A stretch of DNA of 64,000 nt, from positions 5,951,001-6,015,000 of the forward strand of contig NZ_CP108427.1 in assembly GCF_035982055.1 (NCBI RefSeq). The letters run 5' to 3'. Below, piece by piece: positions 15,154 through 24,103 of this stretch. Made by a program: the position numbers and the translations under genes. Numbering within the stretch: the first letter of the stretch is position 1; the number at the start of each line of letters is the position of its first letter. This stretch comes from Streptomyces sp. NBC_01288. Its GTDB lineage: Bacteria; Actinomycetota; Actinomycetes; Streptomycetales; Streptomycetaceae. The notes beneath the pieces are model-generated. The model had not been told where the DNA came from. It did no database searches and saw nothing but the letters and a program-made list of their open reading frames with translations.

Positions 15154-17208
15154 ATGAGCGAGATGATCACCGCGGACCTGGTCGACCTCGACCTGTCCGC
15201 CGATACCAAAGAGGCGGCGGCACGTGCCCTCGCCGAGCGCATGGTCGCCCAGGGCCGGGTCACCGACCTGGACGGCTTCCTCGCCGACGTGGCCGCCCGC
15301 GAGGCGCAGATGCCGACCGGCCTGGACGGCGGCATCGGCATCCCGCACTGCCGCAGCGAGTACGTCACCGAGCCGTCGCTCGCCTTCGGGCGCAGCGCCG
15401 AGGGCGTCGACTTCGGCGCACCCGACGGCCCCGCCGACCTGATCTTCCTGATCGCCGCGCCCGCAGGCGCCGACGACGCCCACCTGACGATCCTCTCCGC
15501 CCTGGCCCGCCAGCTCATGAACGCCGAGTTCACCTCCGCCCTGCGCGCGGTGGGCGACGCGGAGAGCGCGGCGGCCCTGATCCGCGGCGACGAACCCGAG
15601 GGCGGCACAGACTCCGCCGCGACGCCGGTGGCGGCCTCCGCCGGCGCCGCGGCGGGCAGTTCCCCGGCCGATGTCTCTACGGCTGCCGCGCACACCGGCG
15701 CCGACGAGCAGCCGTTCCGTATCGTCGCCGTCACCTCCTGCCCGACCGGTATCGCGCACACCTACATGGCGGCCGAGGCGCTGGAGAACGCGGGCCGCGA
15801 CGCCGGTGTCGAACTCGTCGTGGAGCCGCAGGGCTCGGCCGGTTTCACCCGGCTCGACCCGGCGGTGATCGCGGCGGCGGACGCCGTGATCTTCGCCCAC
15901 GACGTGCCTGTACGGGAGAAGGAGCGCTTCGCCGGCAAGCCGACCGTCGACGTCGGCGTGAAGGCGGGCATCAACCGTCCCACCGAGCTGATCAGCGAGG
16001 TCCGCGGCAAGGCGGAGCGCGGCGAGGTCACCGGCGGATCCGCGCCGACCCCGGTCGAGCGCGGCGGCGAGGCGGGCGAGGGCTACGGCTCCATGCTCCG
16101 CAAGTGGCTGATGTCCGGCGTGAGTTACATGGTCCCGTTCGTCGCGGCGGGCGGTCTGCTGATCGCCCTCGGCTTCGCGATCGGCGGCTACGAGATCAAG
16201 TCGGCGCCCTCGGTCATGCAGCACTTCGTGTGGACGCAGACCGACAGCTGGGCCGCGCTGATGTTCCAGATCGGCGCCGTCGCCTTCGGCTTCCTGGTCC
16301 CGGTGCTGGCCGGCTACATCGCCTACGGCATGGCGGACCGGCCAGGGCTGGTGCCCGGCTTCGTCGGCGGCATGATCGCCTCCACCATCAACGCGGGCTT
16401 CCTCGGCGGCCTGGCCGCCGGTCTGATCGCCGGTGGTGTGGTGCTGGCGATCCAGAAGGTGAAGATCCCCAAGGCGGTGCGCGGGATCATGCCCGTGGTG
16501 GTGATCCCGCTGATCTCCACGGCGATCGTCGGGTTCCTGATGTTCGTGGTCATCGGGAAACCGATCGCCTCGGCGCAGAAGGGCATGACCGACTGGCTCA
16601 ACGGCCTCAGCGGCTCGAACGCGATCCTGCTGGGCGCCCTGCTCGGCCTGATGATGTGCTTCGACCTCGGCGGCCCGGTCAACAAGGTCGCGTACACCTT
16701 CGCCACGGCGGGCATCGCGGTCTCCAGCCCGAGCGACTCGGCGATGAAGATCATGGCCGCTGTCATGGCGGCCGGTATGGTCCCGCCGCTGGCGATGGCC
16801 CTGGCGACGACCGTGCGCGGCAAGCTGTTCACCGAGACCGAGCGCGAGAACGGCAAGGCCGCCTGGGTGCTGGGTGCCTCGTTCATCTCCGAGGGCGCGA
16901 TCCCGTTCGCTGCGGCCGACCCGCTGCGGGTCATCCCGTCCGCGATGGTGGGCGGCGCGATCACCGGCTCCCTGTCGATGGCGTTCGGCGCGACCCTGCG
17001 GGCCCCGCACGGCGGCATCTTCGTGGTCCCGCTGATCGGCCACGCGTTCCTCTACCTGATCGCCATCGCGGTCGGCATGTGCGTCACGGCGGCCCTGGTC
17101 GTCGTACTGAAGGGCATGCGCAAGCCGGCCGTCGGCAGCACGGCCCCCGGAGCACCGGAGGACATATCCGCCCCTGCGGCGGACACGAAGCAGCCGGTCG
17201 CCGTCTAG
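15154..17208 (+). CDS. fruA: Fructose-specific PTS permease, EIIA-EIIB-EIIC fusion
   Basis: The 684-residue protein imports and phosphorylates fructose to fructose-1-phosphate at the membrane. Domain order: EIIA (about residues 5-150) with the phosphorylated His in 'GIGIPHCRSEYV', a Gly/Ala/Ser linker, EIIB (about 190-285) with the active Cys in 'VAVTSCPTGIAHTYMAAEAL', and EIIC (about 310-660) with many membrane spans beginning 'LMSGVSYMVPFVAAGGLLIALGFAIGG' and the loop 'SEGAIPFAAADP'. The start at 15154 follows GCGAAGGAG. It ends the fruR-fruK-fruA operon, with a 14-bp-arm dyad just downstream. Confidence 0.96.
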   Translation: MSEMITADLVDLDLSADTKEAAARALAERMVAQGRVTDLDGFLADVAAREAQMPTGLDGGIGIPHCRSEYVTEPSLAFGRSAEGVDFGAPDGPADLIFLIAAPAGADDAHLTILSALARQLMNAEFTSALRAVGDAESAAALIRGDEPEGGTDSAATPVAASAGAAAGSSPADVSTAAAHTGADEQPFRIVAVTSCPTGIAHTYMAAEALENAGRDAGVELVVEPQGSAGFTRLDPAVIAAADAVIFAHDVPVREKERFAGKPTVDVGVKAGINRPTELISEVRGKAERGEVTGGSAPTPVERGGEAGEGYGSMLRKWLMSGVSYMVPFVAAGGLLIALGFAIGGYEIKSAPSVMQHFVWTQTDSWAALMFQIGAVAFGFLVPVLAGYIAYGMADRPGLVPGFVGGMIASTINAGFLGGLAAGLIAGGVVLAIQKVKIPKAVRGIMPVVVIPLISTAIVGFLMFVVIGKPIASAQKGMTDWLNGLSGSNAILLGALLGLMMCFDLGGPVNKVAYTFATAGIAVSSPSDSAMKIMAAVMAAGMVPPLAMALATTVRGKLFTETERENGKAAWVLGASFISEGAIPFAAADPLRVIPSAMVGGAITGSLSMAFGATLRAPHGGIFVVPLIGHAFLYLIAIAVGMCVTAALVVVLKGMRKPAVGSTAPGAPEDISAPAADTKQPVAV

Positions 17209-17277
17209 CCGCTTTCCGGCCTCTTTCGAGCCTCTTTTGGGCCGCCGTGAGATGTTCACGGCAACTGCGAGATACGT

Positions 17278-17307
17278 CACGGTCCGGGACCACGGTCCCG
17301 GACCGTG
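17278..17307. terminator. 14-bp-arm dyad after fruA, terminator or operator
   Basis: CACGGTCCGGGACC (17278-17291) and GGTCCCGGACCGTG (17294-17307) are perfect inverted copies with a 2-bp spacer. The dyad lies 70 bp after the fruA stop and 17 bp before the small membrane protein gene. It could end the fru transcript or act as a binding site for the next gene. Confidence 0.55.
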
Positions 17308-17323
17308 GTGTCTACTGGAACGC

Positions 17324-17578
17324 ATGCCTGAGCACGTCTCGATCCTCCAGCTGACCGGTGTGGCCGTTCTCGCCCTGGCGACCGTCGCCTGGGTGTTCGG
17401 CCTGACGCGCGTCCTGCGCCGTTCCCTCGTCGAGCCCACCACGTGGCACGCGGCCCACCCGCTCCACGGCCTCCCGAACCAGCGCCGCACCGCGCCCCAC
17501 GTGGAGTCCGTCGAACTGACCCCGGCCGAGCGGGACGCCTTCGCGGGTCTGGTACGACAGCTCAGCGACGGGCGTTGA
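17324..17578 (+). CDS. Small conserved-type membrane protein, function unknown
   Basis: The 84-residue protein has one membrane span at about residues 8-26 ('LTGVAVLALATVAWVFGL'), followed by a cytoplasmic tail of about 55 residues with Arg, Pro and acidic positions ('VESVELTPAERDAFAGLVRQL'). The ATG at 17324 is chosen because it precedes the hydrophobic segment directly; the frame extends upstream but through the dyad at 17278-17307. It converges with the DUF6227-like gene, with 21 bp between stops. No function can be assigned. Confidence 0.72.
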   Translation: MPEHVSILQLTGVAVLALATVAWVFGLTRVLRRSLVEPTTWHAAHPLHGLPNQRRTAPHVESVELTPAERDAFAGLVRQLSDGR

Positions 17579-17599
17579 AGCCTTCCCCGTTCACCTCGG

Positions 17600-18346
17600 T
17601 CAGGAGACCTGCGCCGCCCGCCGCTCCATGGCGTCGCGGGCCGCGTCCTCGCTGACGTACACCTCGCACATGTGACGGCCGTCCGGTGTCGCCGTGTGCT
17701 CGACCTCCCACAGGGAGATCTCCGCGCCGTCCTGCAACAGGAACGCGTGCTCGTAGAGCGAGAAGCACAGCGCTGCACGGCCCGCTCGGAACGGGCGGCC
17801 GAAGGCCTGCGTGATCTGGTGCGCGAACGCCGTCTCCAGCAGCGCGGCCGTCTCCTCGTCCGGCCGGTCCACGTTCTCCGCCCGGCGCAGTAAACGGCGC
17901 GCGTGGTCCGCGGAGTCGTCCGCCAGATACGTGTGCCGGGGCTCAGGGATCGGCGACAGCTGCACCAGCACCGGCAGTTCGAAGTCCGGGGTGTCCGGCG
18001 GCAGCGGCAGGCGCGCGGTCGCGACGCGCAGCTCGTCCTCGTCGACATACACCTCGTGCTGCGTCTCGCGGCCCAGCACCGTGTTGTGGACGAGCTCCCA
18101 CAGGGTGAGCGCGGAGCCGTCGGCGAGCAGCCAGGTGTGCCGGTACGTCTCCCGGTGCAGGCCGGCGCTGTGGTGCGCCGAGTGCAGCGAACTGTCGTGC
18201 GCCAGCGCGCAGTCGAGACGCCGTATCGTCTCGTCCGGCAACTCGAAGGAGTTCAGGGCACGGCCGAGGAGTCGCGCGAGGTGCTCCTCCGGAGACTCGG
18301 GCGACTCGGGTTGTTCGTACGCTGCCGTGTCGTACGGAACGCTCAA
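17600..18346 (-). CDS. DUF6227-like protein with two tandem homologous domains
   Basis: The 248-residue soluble protein contains an internal duplication. About residues 20-112 ('LARLLGRALNSFELPDETIRRL' ... 'LLADGSALTLWELVHNT' ... 'HEVYVDEDELRVA') align with about 147-245 ('ARRLLRRAENVDRPDEETAALL' ... 'LLQDGAEISLWEVEHTA' ... 'CEVYVSEDAARDA'). I believe it belongs to the Streptomyces family called DUF6227, from memory only. No catalytic motif is evident. The gene precedes the L,D-transpeptidase in map order but is transcribed separately. Confidence 0.8.
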   Translation of the reverse strand: MSVPYDTAAYEQPESPESPEEHLARLLGRALNSFELPDETIRRLDCALAHDSSLHSAHHSAGLHRETYRHTWLLADGSALTLWELVHNTVLGRETQHEVYVDEDELRVATARLPLPPDTPDFELPVLVQLSPIPEPRHTYLADDSADHARRLLRRAENVDRPDEETAALLETAFAHQITQAFGRPFRAGRAALCFSLYEHAFLLQDGAEISLWEVEHTATPDGRHMCEVYVSEDAARDAMERRAAQVS

Positions 18347-18503
18347 GGCTTCTCCCGGCGTTGCTGCATGTCACCTTGTGGGTGCATACCGTAGCCCCTC
18401 GGTCGGACATCATGTCTGTGAACCGAGAAAACGTCTGCCCGGAAAACGCGCGGGCCGCGCGAGATGTTCCCGCGCGGCCCGAAGATCCGTCAAAACCCGC
18501 CGG

Positions 18504-19730
18504 TCAGGCGGCACTTCCGGCGGTCCACTCGCTCCACGCCATGTTCCAGCCGTTGAGTCCGTTGTCCGGGTCCACTGTCCTGTCGGGGGAGTTCTTCACG
18601 ATCACGACGTCCCCGATGAGGGAGTTGTCGTAGAACCACTTGGCGTTCGTCGCGCCCTGCGCGCCCTGTACGTCCGCGAGCCCGACACAGCCGTGGCTGG
18701 TGCCCGTCCGGCCGAAGGGCGGATTGGACCTGCTGTACCAGTAGTTGCCGTGGATGAACGTCCCCGACGAGGTCAGGCGCATCGCGTGCGGCACGTCCGG
18801 GATGTCGTACTCCCCGCCCAGACCGACCGTCCGGCTGTCCATCCGCGTCTGCGTGAACTTCTCGGAGATCACCATCTGGCCGTTGTACGTGGTGTGTTCG
18901 GGGCTGCCGGAGGAGATCGGCAGCGACTTGAGGGTCTGGCCGTCCCGTACGACCGTCATGGTCTGCGTGTTGACGTCGACCGTGGAGACCTGTGAGCGGC
19001 CGATGGTGAAGCTCACGGTCTTCTTCTGCACGCCGTAGACGCCGTTGGCGCCCTGCACGCCGTCCAGGTCGATCTTCATCGTGACCTTGGAACCGGCCTT
19101 CCAGTAGTCCTGCGGCCGGAAGTCGAGCCGCTGCGCCCCGAACCAGTGCCCCGCGACCTGCTGCCCGCTGCTGGACGTCACCGTGATGTGCGACTGCACG
19201 GTCTTCTTGTCGCTGATCACCTTGTCGAAGGTGAACGACACCGGCATCCCGACGCCGACCGTCGTCCCGTTGTCCGGGGTGTACGTCCCGATGAAGCTGT
19301 TGCTCGAAGTGACGGTGGTGAAGATGGAGTTGGCGGCCGCGGTCTTCCCGCTGGAGTCCTTCGCGGTGGCCGATATCTGGTACTTGGTCCCGCGCTCCAA
19401 CTGCTCCTTCGGCTTCCAGGTACTGCCGTTGGCGGATATCGCGCCGTCCACGGCCTCCCCCGACCCGGAGACCGTCATCTTCACGTCGGTCAACGTGCCG
19501 TCGCTGACCTTCACGCCGGTGGAGTTGATGGACGCGTTCGTCGCGCCGTCCTTGGCGGAGATGGCGATCTTCGCGGTGGACGTCCTGGCGGTCGTGTTGC
19601 CGCCGCCCTTGTTGTCGGTGTTGGCGTCCGCGCTGGCGTTGCCACCGCACGCGCTGAGGGTGAGGGTGCCGACCACCAGGGCGGCGATGGCCCCCAGTAC
19701 GCGCCGCGCTGCTATGTCCGGCGTTGTCAC
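18504..19730 (-). CDS. L,D-transpeptidase lipoprotein with Ig-like domains
   Basis: The 408-residue protein forms 3-3 peptidoglycan cross-links or anchors proteins on the outer face of the membrane. It starts at GTG 19730 with GGAG 6 nt upstream, followed by a lipoprotein signal peptide with lipobox L-S-A-C. Two Ig-like modules occupy about residues 50-260 ('GVKVSDGTLTDVKMTVSG...', 'VGVGMPVSFTFDKVI'). The YkuD catalytic domain follows, with 'GTFIHGNYWYSRSNPPFG' and 'TSHGCVGLADV', where C348 is the nucleophile. This is the architecture of actinobacterial Ldt enzymes, which are insensitive to most penicillins. Confidence 0.95.
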   Translation of the reverse strand: MTTPDIAARRVLGAIAALVVGTLTLSACGGNASADANTDNKGGGNTTARTSTAKIAISAKDGATNASINSTGVKVSDGTLTDVKMTVSGSGEAVDGAISANGSTWKPKEQLERGTKYQISATAKDSSGKTAAANSIFTTVTSSNSFIGTYTPDNGTTVGVGMPVSFTFDKVISDKKTVQSHITVTSSSGQQVAGHWFGAQRLDFRPQDYWKAGSKVTMKIDLDGVQGANGVYGVQKKTVSFTIGRSQVSTVDVNTQTMTVVRDGQTLKSLPISSGSPEHTTYNGQMVISEKFTQTRMDSRTVGLGGEYDIPDVPHAMRLTSSGTFIHGNYWYSRSNPPFGRTGTSHGCVGLADVQGAQGATNAKWFYDNSLIGDVVIVKNSPDRTVDPDNGLNGWNMAWSEWTAGSAA

Positions 19731-19963
19731 GGGCTGCTCCAGGTTCGTGTGGTGTACGCGATGCGTGATCCGCTGCGATGCGTGGACAAAGAGGGGCCGC
19801 ACGCCCGTACGGGTTCCTCGCGTTCTTCATGGACGCCGTCCGGTGACAGAACCGGGACATCTGCGGGGCGGGGTCCGGTGGCGGGCCGCCTGCGTCCCGC
19901 CGGCACGCCGCCTCGGCCCAGCGGCCGGCCCCGGGTGGGTAGTTGCTGGAGGCTGGGGGTAAA

Positions 19964-19996
19964 TCTAACCACTGTCACGACAGTTGACTGGTTAGA
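19964..19996. promoter_or_regulatory. Nested dyad upstream of the L,D-transpeptidase gene
   Basis: An outer inverted repeat TCTAACCA (19964-19971) / TGGTTAGA (19989-19996) encloses a second palindrome, ACTGTC-AC-GACAGT (19971-19984). It lies 24 bp past the stop of the P1 peptidase gene and about 230 bp upstream of the transpeptidase start, so it may be an operator, a terminator or both. Confidence 0.45.
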
Positions 19997-20020
19997 AAGC
20001 CTCCGACCTCCAGAGGGTGC

Positions 20021-21049
20021 CTACCGTCTCCCGTACAGCTCCTCGTACGACGGCCACGTTCCGCCCGGTCCGTCCACCGGCTCGGCGGCGCGTACCGCGC
20101 GGACGATCGCGCGGGTCACGACGTCCGCTCCGGCCGCGAGGACGGCGTTGAGGGCGAGGGGGTTCTCGCCGTCGAGCGGGCGGGATCCGGTGGCGAGCGT
20201 GAACACCGTGTCCCCGTCGTTCAGCAGGTGCACCGGACGTACGGCGCGCGCGATGCCGTCGTGTGCCGTGCCGGCCAGCTTCTGGGCCTGCGCCTTGGTG
20301 AGTTCGGCGTCCGTGGCGACCACCGCGAGCGTGGTGTTCAGCGGGGGAGGCGCGTTCTTCGCGGCGGCCTCGGCGAGGCGCAGGCGTGCGGCCTCGTGGA
20401 CGTGCGGCTCGGGATACTCCACCCGTCCCCGGAACAACTCCCCGTACAGCACGCCCGTTTCGGGGTCCGTCGCCGAACCCGCCGCGTTGGCCACCACCAG
20501 CGCCGCCACCGTGATCCCCGACTCCAGCACGACGCTCGCGGTCCCTACCCCGCCCTTCAACGGCCCGACCACCGCCCCGGTACCGGCACCCACACACCCC
20601 TCGCGCACCCGCACCCCGGGCCCGCTGATCGCTGCGGCCTCCACGGCGGCCCGTCCGGTGGCCGCGTCCGGCCTGGCCCGGAAGGTGCCACCCCGCCCCA
20701 GGTCGAAGACACAGGCCGCGGGCACCACCGGCACGACGTGCGCCGGATCCGCGCCGACCCGAACCCCGCGCCCCTGCTCCTCCAGCCAGGCCATCACCCC
20801 GGACGCGGCATCCAGCCCGTACGCGCTGCCGCCGGTCAGCACGATCGCGTCGACCCGCTGCACCAGGTTCCGCGGATCGAGCGCGTCGGTCTCCTTGGTG
20901 CCTGGCCCGCCGCCCCGCACATCCACGGCGGCCACCGCCCCGCCCTCCGGCGCGAGCACGACTGTGGTCCCGGTGAGCCAACCGTCCCCCGACCGCGTCG
21001 CATGCCCCACCCGCACCCCGGCCACATCCGTCAACGCGTCAACTGTCAT
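20021..21049 (-). CDS. P1 family (DmpA/S58-type) peptidase
   Basis: The 342-residue protein matches the P1/S58 family of self-processing N-terminal nucleophile aminopeptidases. Landmarks: 'LTDVAGVRVGHAT' at the N terminus, 'VDVRGGGPGTKETDAL', 'IVLTGGSAYGLDAASGVMAWLEE' and 'CVGAGTGAVVGPLKGG'. The typical autoproteolytic site is a Ser or Thr in the later part; 'NTTLAVVATDAELTK' is the candidate region. The start is taken at ATG 21049, where family similarity begins; the frame stays open far upstream but with low-complexity content. The substrate, probably small peptides or amides, is unknown. Confidence 0.9.
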   Translation of the reverse strand: MTVDALTDVAGVRVGHATRSGDGWLTGTTVVLAPEGGAVAAVDVRGGGPGTKETDALDPRNLVQRVDAIVLTGGSAYGLDAASGVMAWLEEQGRGVRVGADPAHVVPVVPAACVFDLGRGGTFRARPDAATGRAAVEAAAISGPGVRVREGCVGAGTGAVVGPLKGGVGTASVVLESGITVAALVVANAAGSATDPETGVLYGELFRGRVEYPEPHVHEAARLRLAEAAAKNAPPPLNTTLAVVATDAELTKAQAQKLAGTAHDGIARAVRPVHLLNDGDTVFTLATGSRPLDGENPLALNAVLAAGADVVTRAIVRAVRAAEPVDGPGGTWPSYEELYGRR

Positions 21050-21288
21050 GGAGGTCAGTCTTGCCCAGCACCCGGCCGATTCGGGGACGGTCGGCACGGT
21101 GCGCGCCGGTGATCCGCGAACGGTCAACCCGACTTGGGCCACTGTTCCCGTACCGGTCGGCTGAGCTTCGGCGACTGTTCCGCCGGCGGCCGGTCCAGCG
21201 CGTGCGGCGGTTCCGGTGACAGTGGGTCGGGTGCGCGTCGCTGTTGCCGTGCCGGTCCGTTCGGCGTGCCCGGCCGATCCGGTGGCCG

Positions 21289-22512
21289 TCAGTCCATCGG
21301 CGCCGACGCCTCGGCCCCGCTCTCCCCGGCGGCAGCCGTCCGTGCCGTCAACGTCACCCCGACCGCCACCGTCAGCGCCGACACCAGCCCCGCCGCGAGC
21401 ACCGCCCACTGCCCCAGGAACGTGCAGCAGATGACCAGCAACGCGGCCACGGGGAGCACCAGTTGCTGAGCGATGCCCACCTTGTAGTGGCGGGCGTGGA
21501 GCGCCCAGACGGTGAGCAGGTACAGCGCCGCCGGCAGGGTCACCGCGGCGGACGCCGCCAGTGTCGAGATGTGTGCCTTGCCGACCGCCTGGGTGACCGC
21601 CACCTCCAGGCCCGCGCCGATCGTGGCCGCCGAGGCGAAGATCAGGTAGTGGCCGTAACCCCACAGGAACGCCTGCCGGTTGGAGCGAAGGTGCCCGTGG
21701 ATCGGCACCACGAAGTAGATCCACCAGGCCGCGAACACGATCAACAGCCCGCCGGCGGCGATGGGCAGCAACTCGCCCAGCGCGTCGTTCTCGTCCACCC
21801 CCGACTTCACGGCGACCGTCGCCGCCGCGATCGTCTCGCCCAGCACGATGATCGTGAACAGCCCGTACCGCTCGGAGATGTGGTGCGGATGCCAGTGCGT
21901 CGCGTAGTCCTTCTCCGCGTAGAGCGGCACGCACAACTCCGCGATCACCATCACCAGGAACACCCACACCCGCGCGTGCTCCGGCAGGACCACCAGCCCC
22001 AGCCAGCCGACCAGGCAGAGGAGCACACCACCCGCGTACCGCAGGGCCATCGTCCGCTCCGGGCCCCGGGCCGCCCGCGCCGCCCGCAGCCACTGCGCGG
22101 CCATCGCCAGCCGCATGATCAGGTAGCCGAGCCAGACGACCACGTAGTCGTGCTGCTCGAAGGCCCGCGAGACCCCGGCCGCGAGGACCAGGACGCCGGC
22201 GATCTGGACCAGGGTGACGACCCGGTACAGCACGTCGTCGTTGTCGTAGGCCGAGGCGAACCAGGAGAAGTTCATCCAGGCCCACCAGATCGAGAAGAAC
22301 TGCATCGCGTAGTTCAGGACGCCCTCGCCCGCATGCCCCGCCGCGACGGCGTGCGCCAGCTGGAGGCCCGCCTGTGCGATGGCCACGACGAAACACAGGT
22401 CGAAGAACAGCTCCAGCGGCGAGGCGACCCGGTGCGGCTCGTCCCGGCCTCGGGCGGTGAGCGGGCGCAGGGGTCGTAGGGGGCGCTGGGGGCTGTGGGT
22501 CTCGGACGTCAT
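21289..22512 (-). CDS. Low temperature requirement A (LtrA)-like membrane protein
   Basis: The 407-residue polytopic membrane protein has about 10-11 hydrophobic segments. The LtrA signature is visible near the N terminus: 'VASPLELFFDLCFVVAIAQ', and later 'PHHISERYGLFTIIVLGETI'. LtrA is named for a Listeria mutant; the biochemical role of the family is not known. The start is ATG 22512, facing the small gene at 22562 with 49 bp between. Nothing in the 239 bp between its stop and the P1 peptidase start looks like a gene. Confidence 0.9.
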   Translation of the reverse strand: MTSETHSPQRPLRPLRPLTARGRDEPHRVASPLELFFDLCFVVAIAQAGLQLAHAVAAGHAGEGVLNYAMQFFSIWWAWMNFSWFASAYDNDDVLYRVVTLVQIAGVLVLAAGVSRAFEQHDYVVVWLGYLIMRLAMAAQWLRAARAARGPERTMALRYAGGVLLCLVGWLGLVVLPEHARVWVFLVMVIAELCVPLYAEKDYATHWHPHHISERYGLFTIIVLGETIAAATVAVKSGVDENDALGELLPIAAGGLLIVFAAWWIYFVVPIHGHLRSNRQAFLWGYGHYLIFASAATIGAGLEVAVTQAVGKAHISTLAASAAVTLPAALYLLTVWALHARHYKVGIAQQLVLPVAALLVICCTFLGQWAVLAAGLVSALTVAVGVTLTARTAAAGESGAEASAPMD

Positions 22513-22561
22513 GGGGCCAAGCACAGCAGATGACGTCCGCCGGGCGCCGTACCCTGGAGGC

Positions 22562-22738
22562 ATGAGTACTCCCACCGCCCCCGAGCCGCGCGATCCGAAG
22601 CCCGCGCTGGTCTTCGACGACCCGCTGAGCCGGCCGTCCTCGGACGACACGGACCGCGGGTGGGGCGAGCGGCCCGAGGGCGACAGCGCGGCCGACCTGA
22701 AGCGCTTCCTCGACGAGAAGCCGCCCCACCACATCTGA
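22562..22738 (+). CDS. Small acidic hypothetical protein
   Basis: The 58-residue hydrophilic protein has an ATG at 22562 preceded by a weak Shine-Dalgarno (CTGGAGGC at 22554-22561). The sequence is rich in Pro, Asp, Glu and Arg and ends 'DLKRFLDEKPPHHI'. Good third-position GC bias and a compact position between the divergent ltrA-like and convergent mscL genes support a real gene. I have no functional assignment. Confidence 0.7.
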   Translation: MSTPTAPEPRDPKPALVFDDPLSRPSSDDTDRGWGERPEGDSAADLKRFLDEKPPHHI

Positions 22739-22746
22739 GCCCTCGG

Positions 22747-23208
22747 CTACGGCTCCCGGTGTCCCTCGCCGCGCTGCGCGACCAGCGCGTCGCGGATCTC
22801 CTTGAGGACCTCCAGCTCGGTGATCTCGATGACCTCCTGCGTGCCCTCCTTGGCCTTGCGCTGGGCCTCCGCCCGGGCCAGGTACTTCGACATCGGCAGG
22901 ACCATCAGGAAGTAGACGACCGCCGCGGTGATCACGAAGCTGAGGGCGGCTCCCAGAACGGAACCCCACATCAGCTGGATGCCCTTGTCGCCCGAGCAAC
23001 TGCTGCTCAGGCACGAGCTGTAGGTGTCCAGGTTCTGTGTGCCGATCGCCCCGACGAGCGGGTTGATGATCCCCTTCACCACCGAGTTGACGATGTTCGT
23101 GAAGGCGGCGCCGATGACGACCGCGACTGCCAGATCGACGACGTTCCCGCGCATCAGGAAGGCCTTGAAGCCCTGCCAGACGCCCGATTCCTTCTTCTTC
23201 TCGCTCAA
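22747..23208 (-). CDS. mscL: Large-conductance mechanosensitive channel MscL
   Basis: The 153-residue protein forms a homopentameric emergency valve that opens under membrane tension. The N-terminal amphipathic helix and TM1 read 'GFKAFLMRGNVVDLAVAVVIGAAF', TM2 is 'LGAALSFVITAAVVYFLMVLPM', and a charged C-terminal helix follows. The start is taken as TTG 23208 (SEKKKESGVWQGF), with AGAGG about 8 nt upstream; a longer frame exists but adds non-conserved residues. The periplasmic loop has two cysteines ('SSCLSSSCSGDKG'), common in Streptomyces MscL. It reads in the same direction as the SAF and mtnP genes. Confidence 0.95.
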   Translation of the reverse strand: MSEKKKESGVWQGFKAFLMRGNVVDLAVAVVIGAAFTNIVNSVVKGIINPLVGAIGTQNLDTYSSCLSSSCSGDKGIQLMWGSVLGAALSFVITAAVVYFLMVLPMSKYLARAEAQRKAKEGTQEVIEITELEVLKEIRDALVAQRGEGHREP

Positions 23209-23367
23209 CTCGGAGCCTCTTCTCGCACGTGCAGGGTGTGGAACCAACAGCTCCGCAACCTACGTCAAGGCCCGGCCGCCCTGTCCAATTCAGTAACTCC
23301 AACGAGGGACTTGACACGAATTCGCACAGGCGACGGAAGGCCTGGATCACGACACGTAGCGCACGGT

Positions 23368-23922
23368 TCACCACAGCGTCACCGCCAACCGTGCCGTGGC
23401 GCTCGCGCCGGCCAGCCGCGCCGCCGTGGAGCGCGGCACCGACAGCACCACCAACGCCCCGCCGCCGTCCGCCACTTCGAGCGGCTCGGGCACCTTCGTC
23501 ACCCGCGCCCCGCGCGCGACCACGTGCGCGTCACCGCCCGCCGCCGACTCCTCGGCGGCGATCACATCGACCCGGTCGCCGGCCCGCAACAGCCGGACCG
23601 TACCGGCGTCGGCGATCCGCACCGGCGCCGACACCCACGCGACCGCCCGCCGCTGCCGTACCGGATCGGCCACCGGATGCCCGCGAGGCCGCTCACTGTG
23701 CCGCGCCTCCGCCGCATCACGCGGGCCCGCCGCCACGAGCGCGGCCGCGGTCAGCGCGAGCCCCGCGGCCAGGGCCCGCCTTCGATGCCGTAGCAACCGA
23801 CGCAGTTGATACCGACCGCCGCGCACCCGCACCGGCGCGAAGTGCGGCACCTCGCACGTGGGCGGAGCGTCGGTGCCCAACGGGCGAGGGAAGGAGAGAT
23901 GGGAGGGAGGGGCGAGGGACAT
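23368..23922 (-). CDS. SAF-domain (RcpC/CpaB-like) membrane-anchored protein
   Basis: The 184-residue protein has a basic N-terminal segment, then a membrane span at about residues 48-66 ('RRRALAAGLALTAAALVAAG'), then an external SAF domain: 'AVAWVSAPVRIADAGTVRLLRAGDRVDVIAA' and 'ARVTKVPEPLE'. RcpC/CpaB proteins act in Flp/Tad pilus assembly, but no other pilus gene is nearby, so the role here is unclear. The start could be ATG 23922 or about 14 codons upstream. It lies between mtnP and mscL on the same strand. Confidence 0.75.
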   Translation of the reverse strand: MSLAPPSHLSFPRPLGTDAPPTCEVPHFAPVRVRGGRYQLRRLLRHRRRALAAGLALTAAALVAAGPRDAAEARHSERPRGHPVADPVRQRRAVAWVSAPVRIADAGTVRLLRAGDRVDVIAAEESAAGGDAHVVARGARVTKVPEPLEVADGGGALVVLSVPRSTAARLAGASATARLAVTLW

Positions 23923-24103
23923 GTGGACCACCACCTGCGACGAGGGATCGGCTTGCGGTCCCACGATGCGGCAATCCGCCGAGGTCCGCCGGAGCCCGTG
24001 TGCTACCCGCCGGTTGTGGACAACTCCCTCACCCGAACGGCAAGTTCCGCATCCCCGGCCCTCTCCACACCCCCAGCCACAGCGGCTACGGCACCCACCG
24101 CGG

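Noticed and set aside
14920..18048. Minus-strand open frame of over 1,000 codons across fruA
   Set aside because: It is antisense to fruA, consists of Arg/Gly/His-rich low-complexity sequence and has no domain. The plus-strand frame is a full PTS permease.
21050..21288. N-terminal extension or separate gene upstream of the P1 peptidase
   Set aside because: The stretch encodes Thr/Gly/Ala low-complexity sequence and the P1 family similarity begins at 21049; I see no gene in these 239 bp.
23248..23367. Gene between mscL and the SAF-domain gene
   Set aside because: The 160-bp gap upstream of mscL has no frame with coding bias; it probably holds the mscL promoter.
20021..23374. Minus-strand open frame of about 1,100 codons through P1 peptidase, LtrA and mscL regions
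   Set aside because: Only the last 342 codons match a family; the rest is low-complexity sequence antisense to or out of frame with clear genes. GC-rich DNA rarely has stops in such frames.
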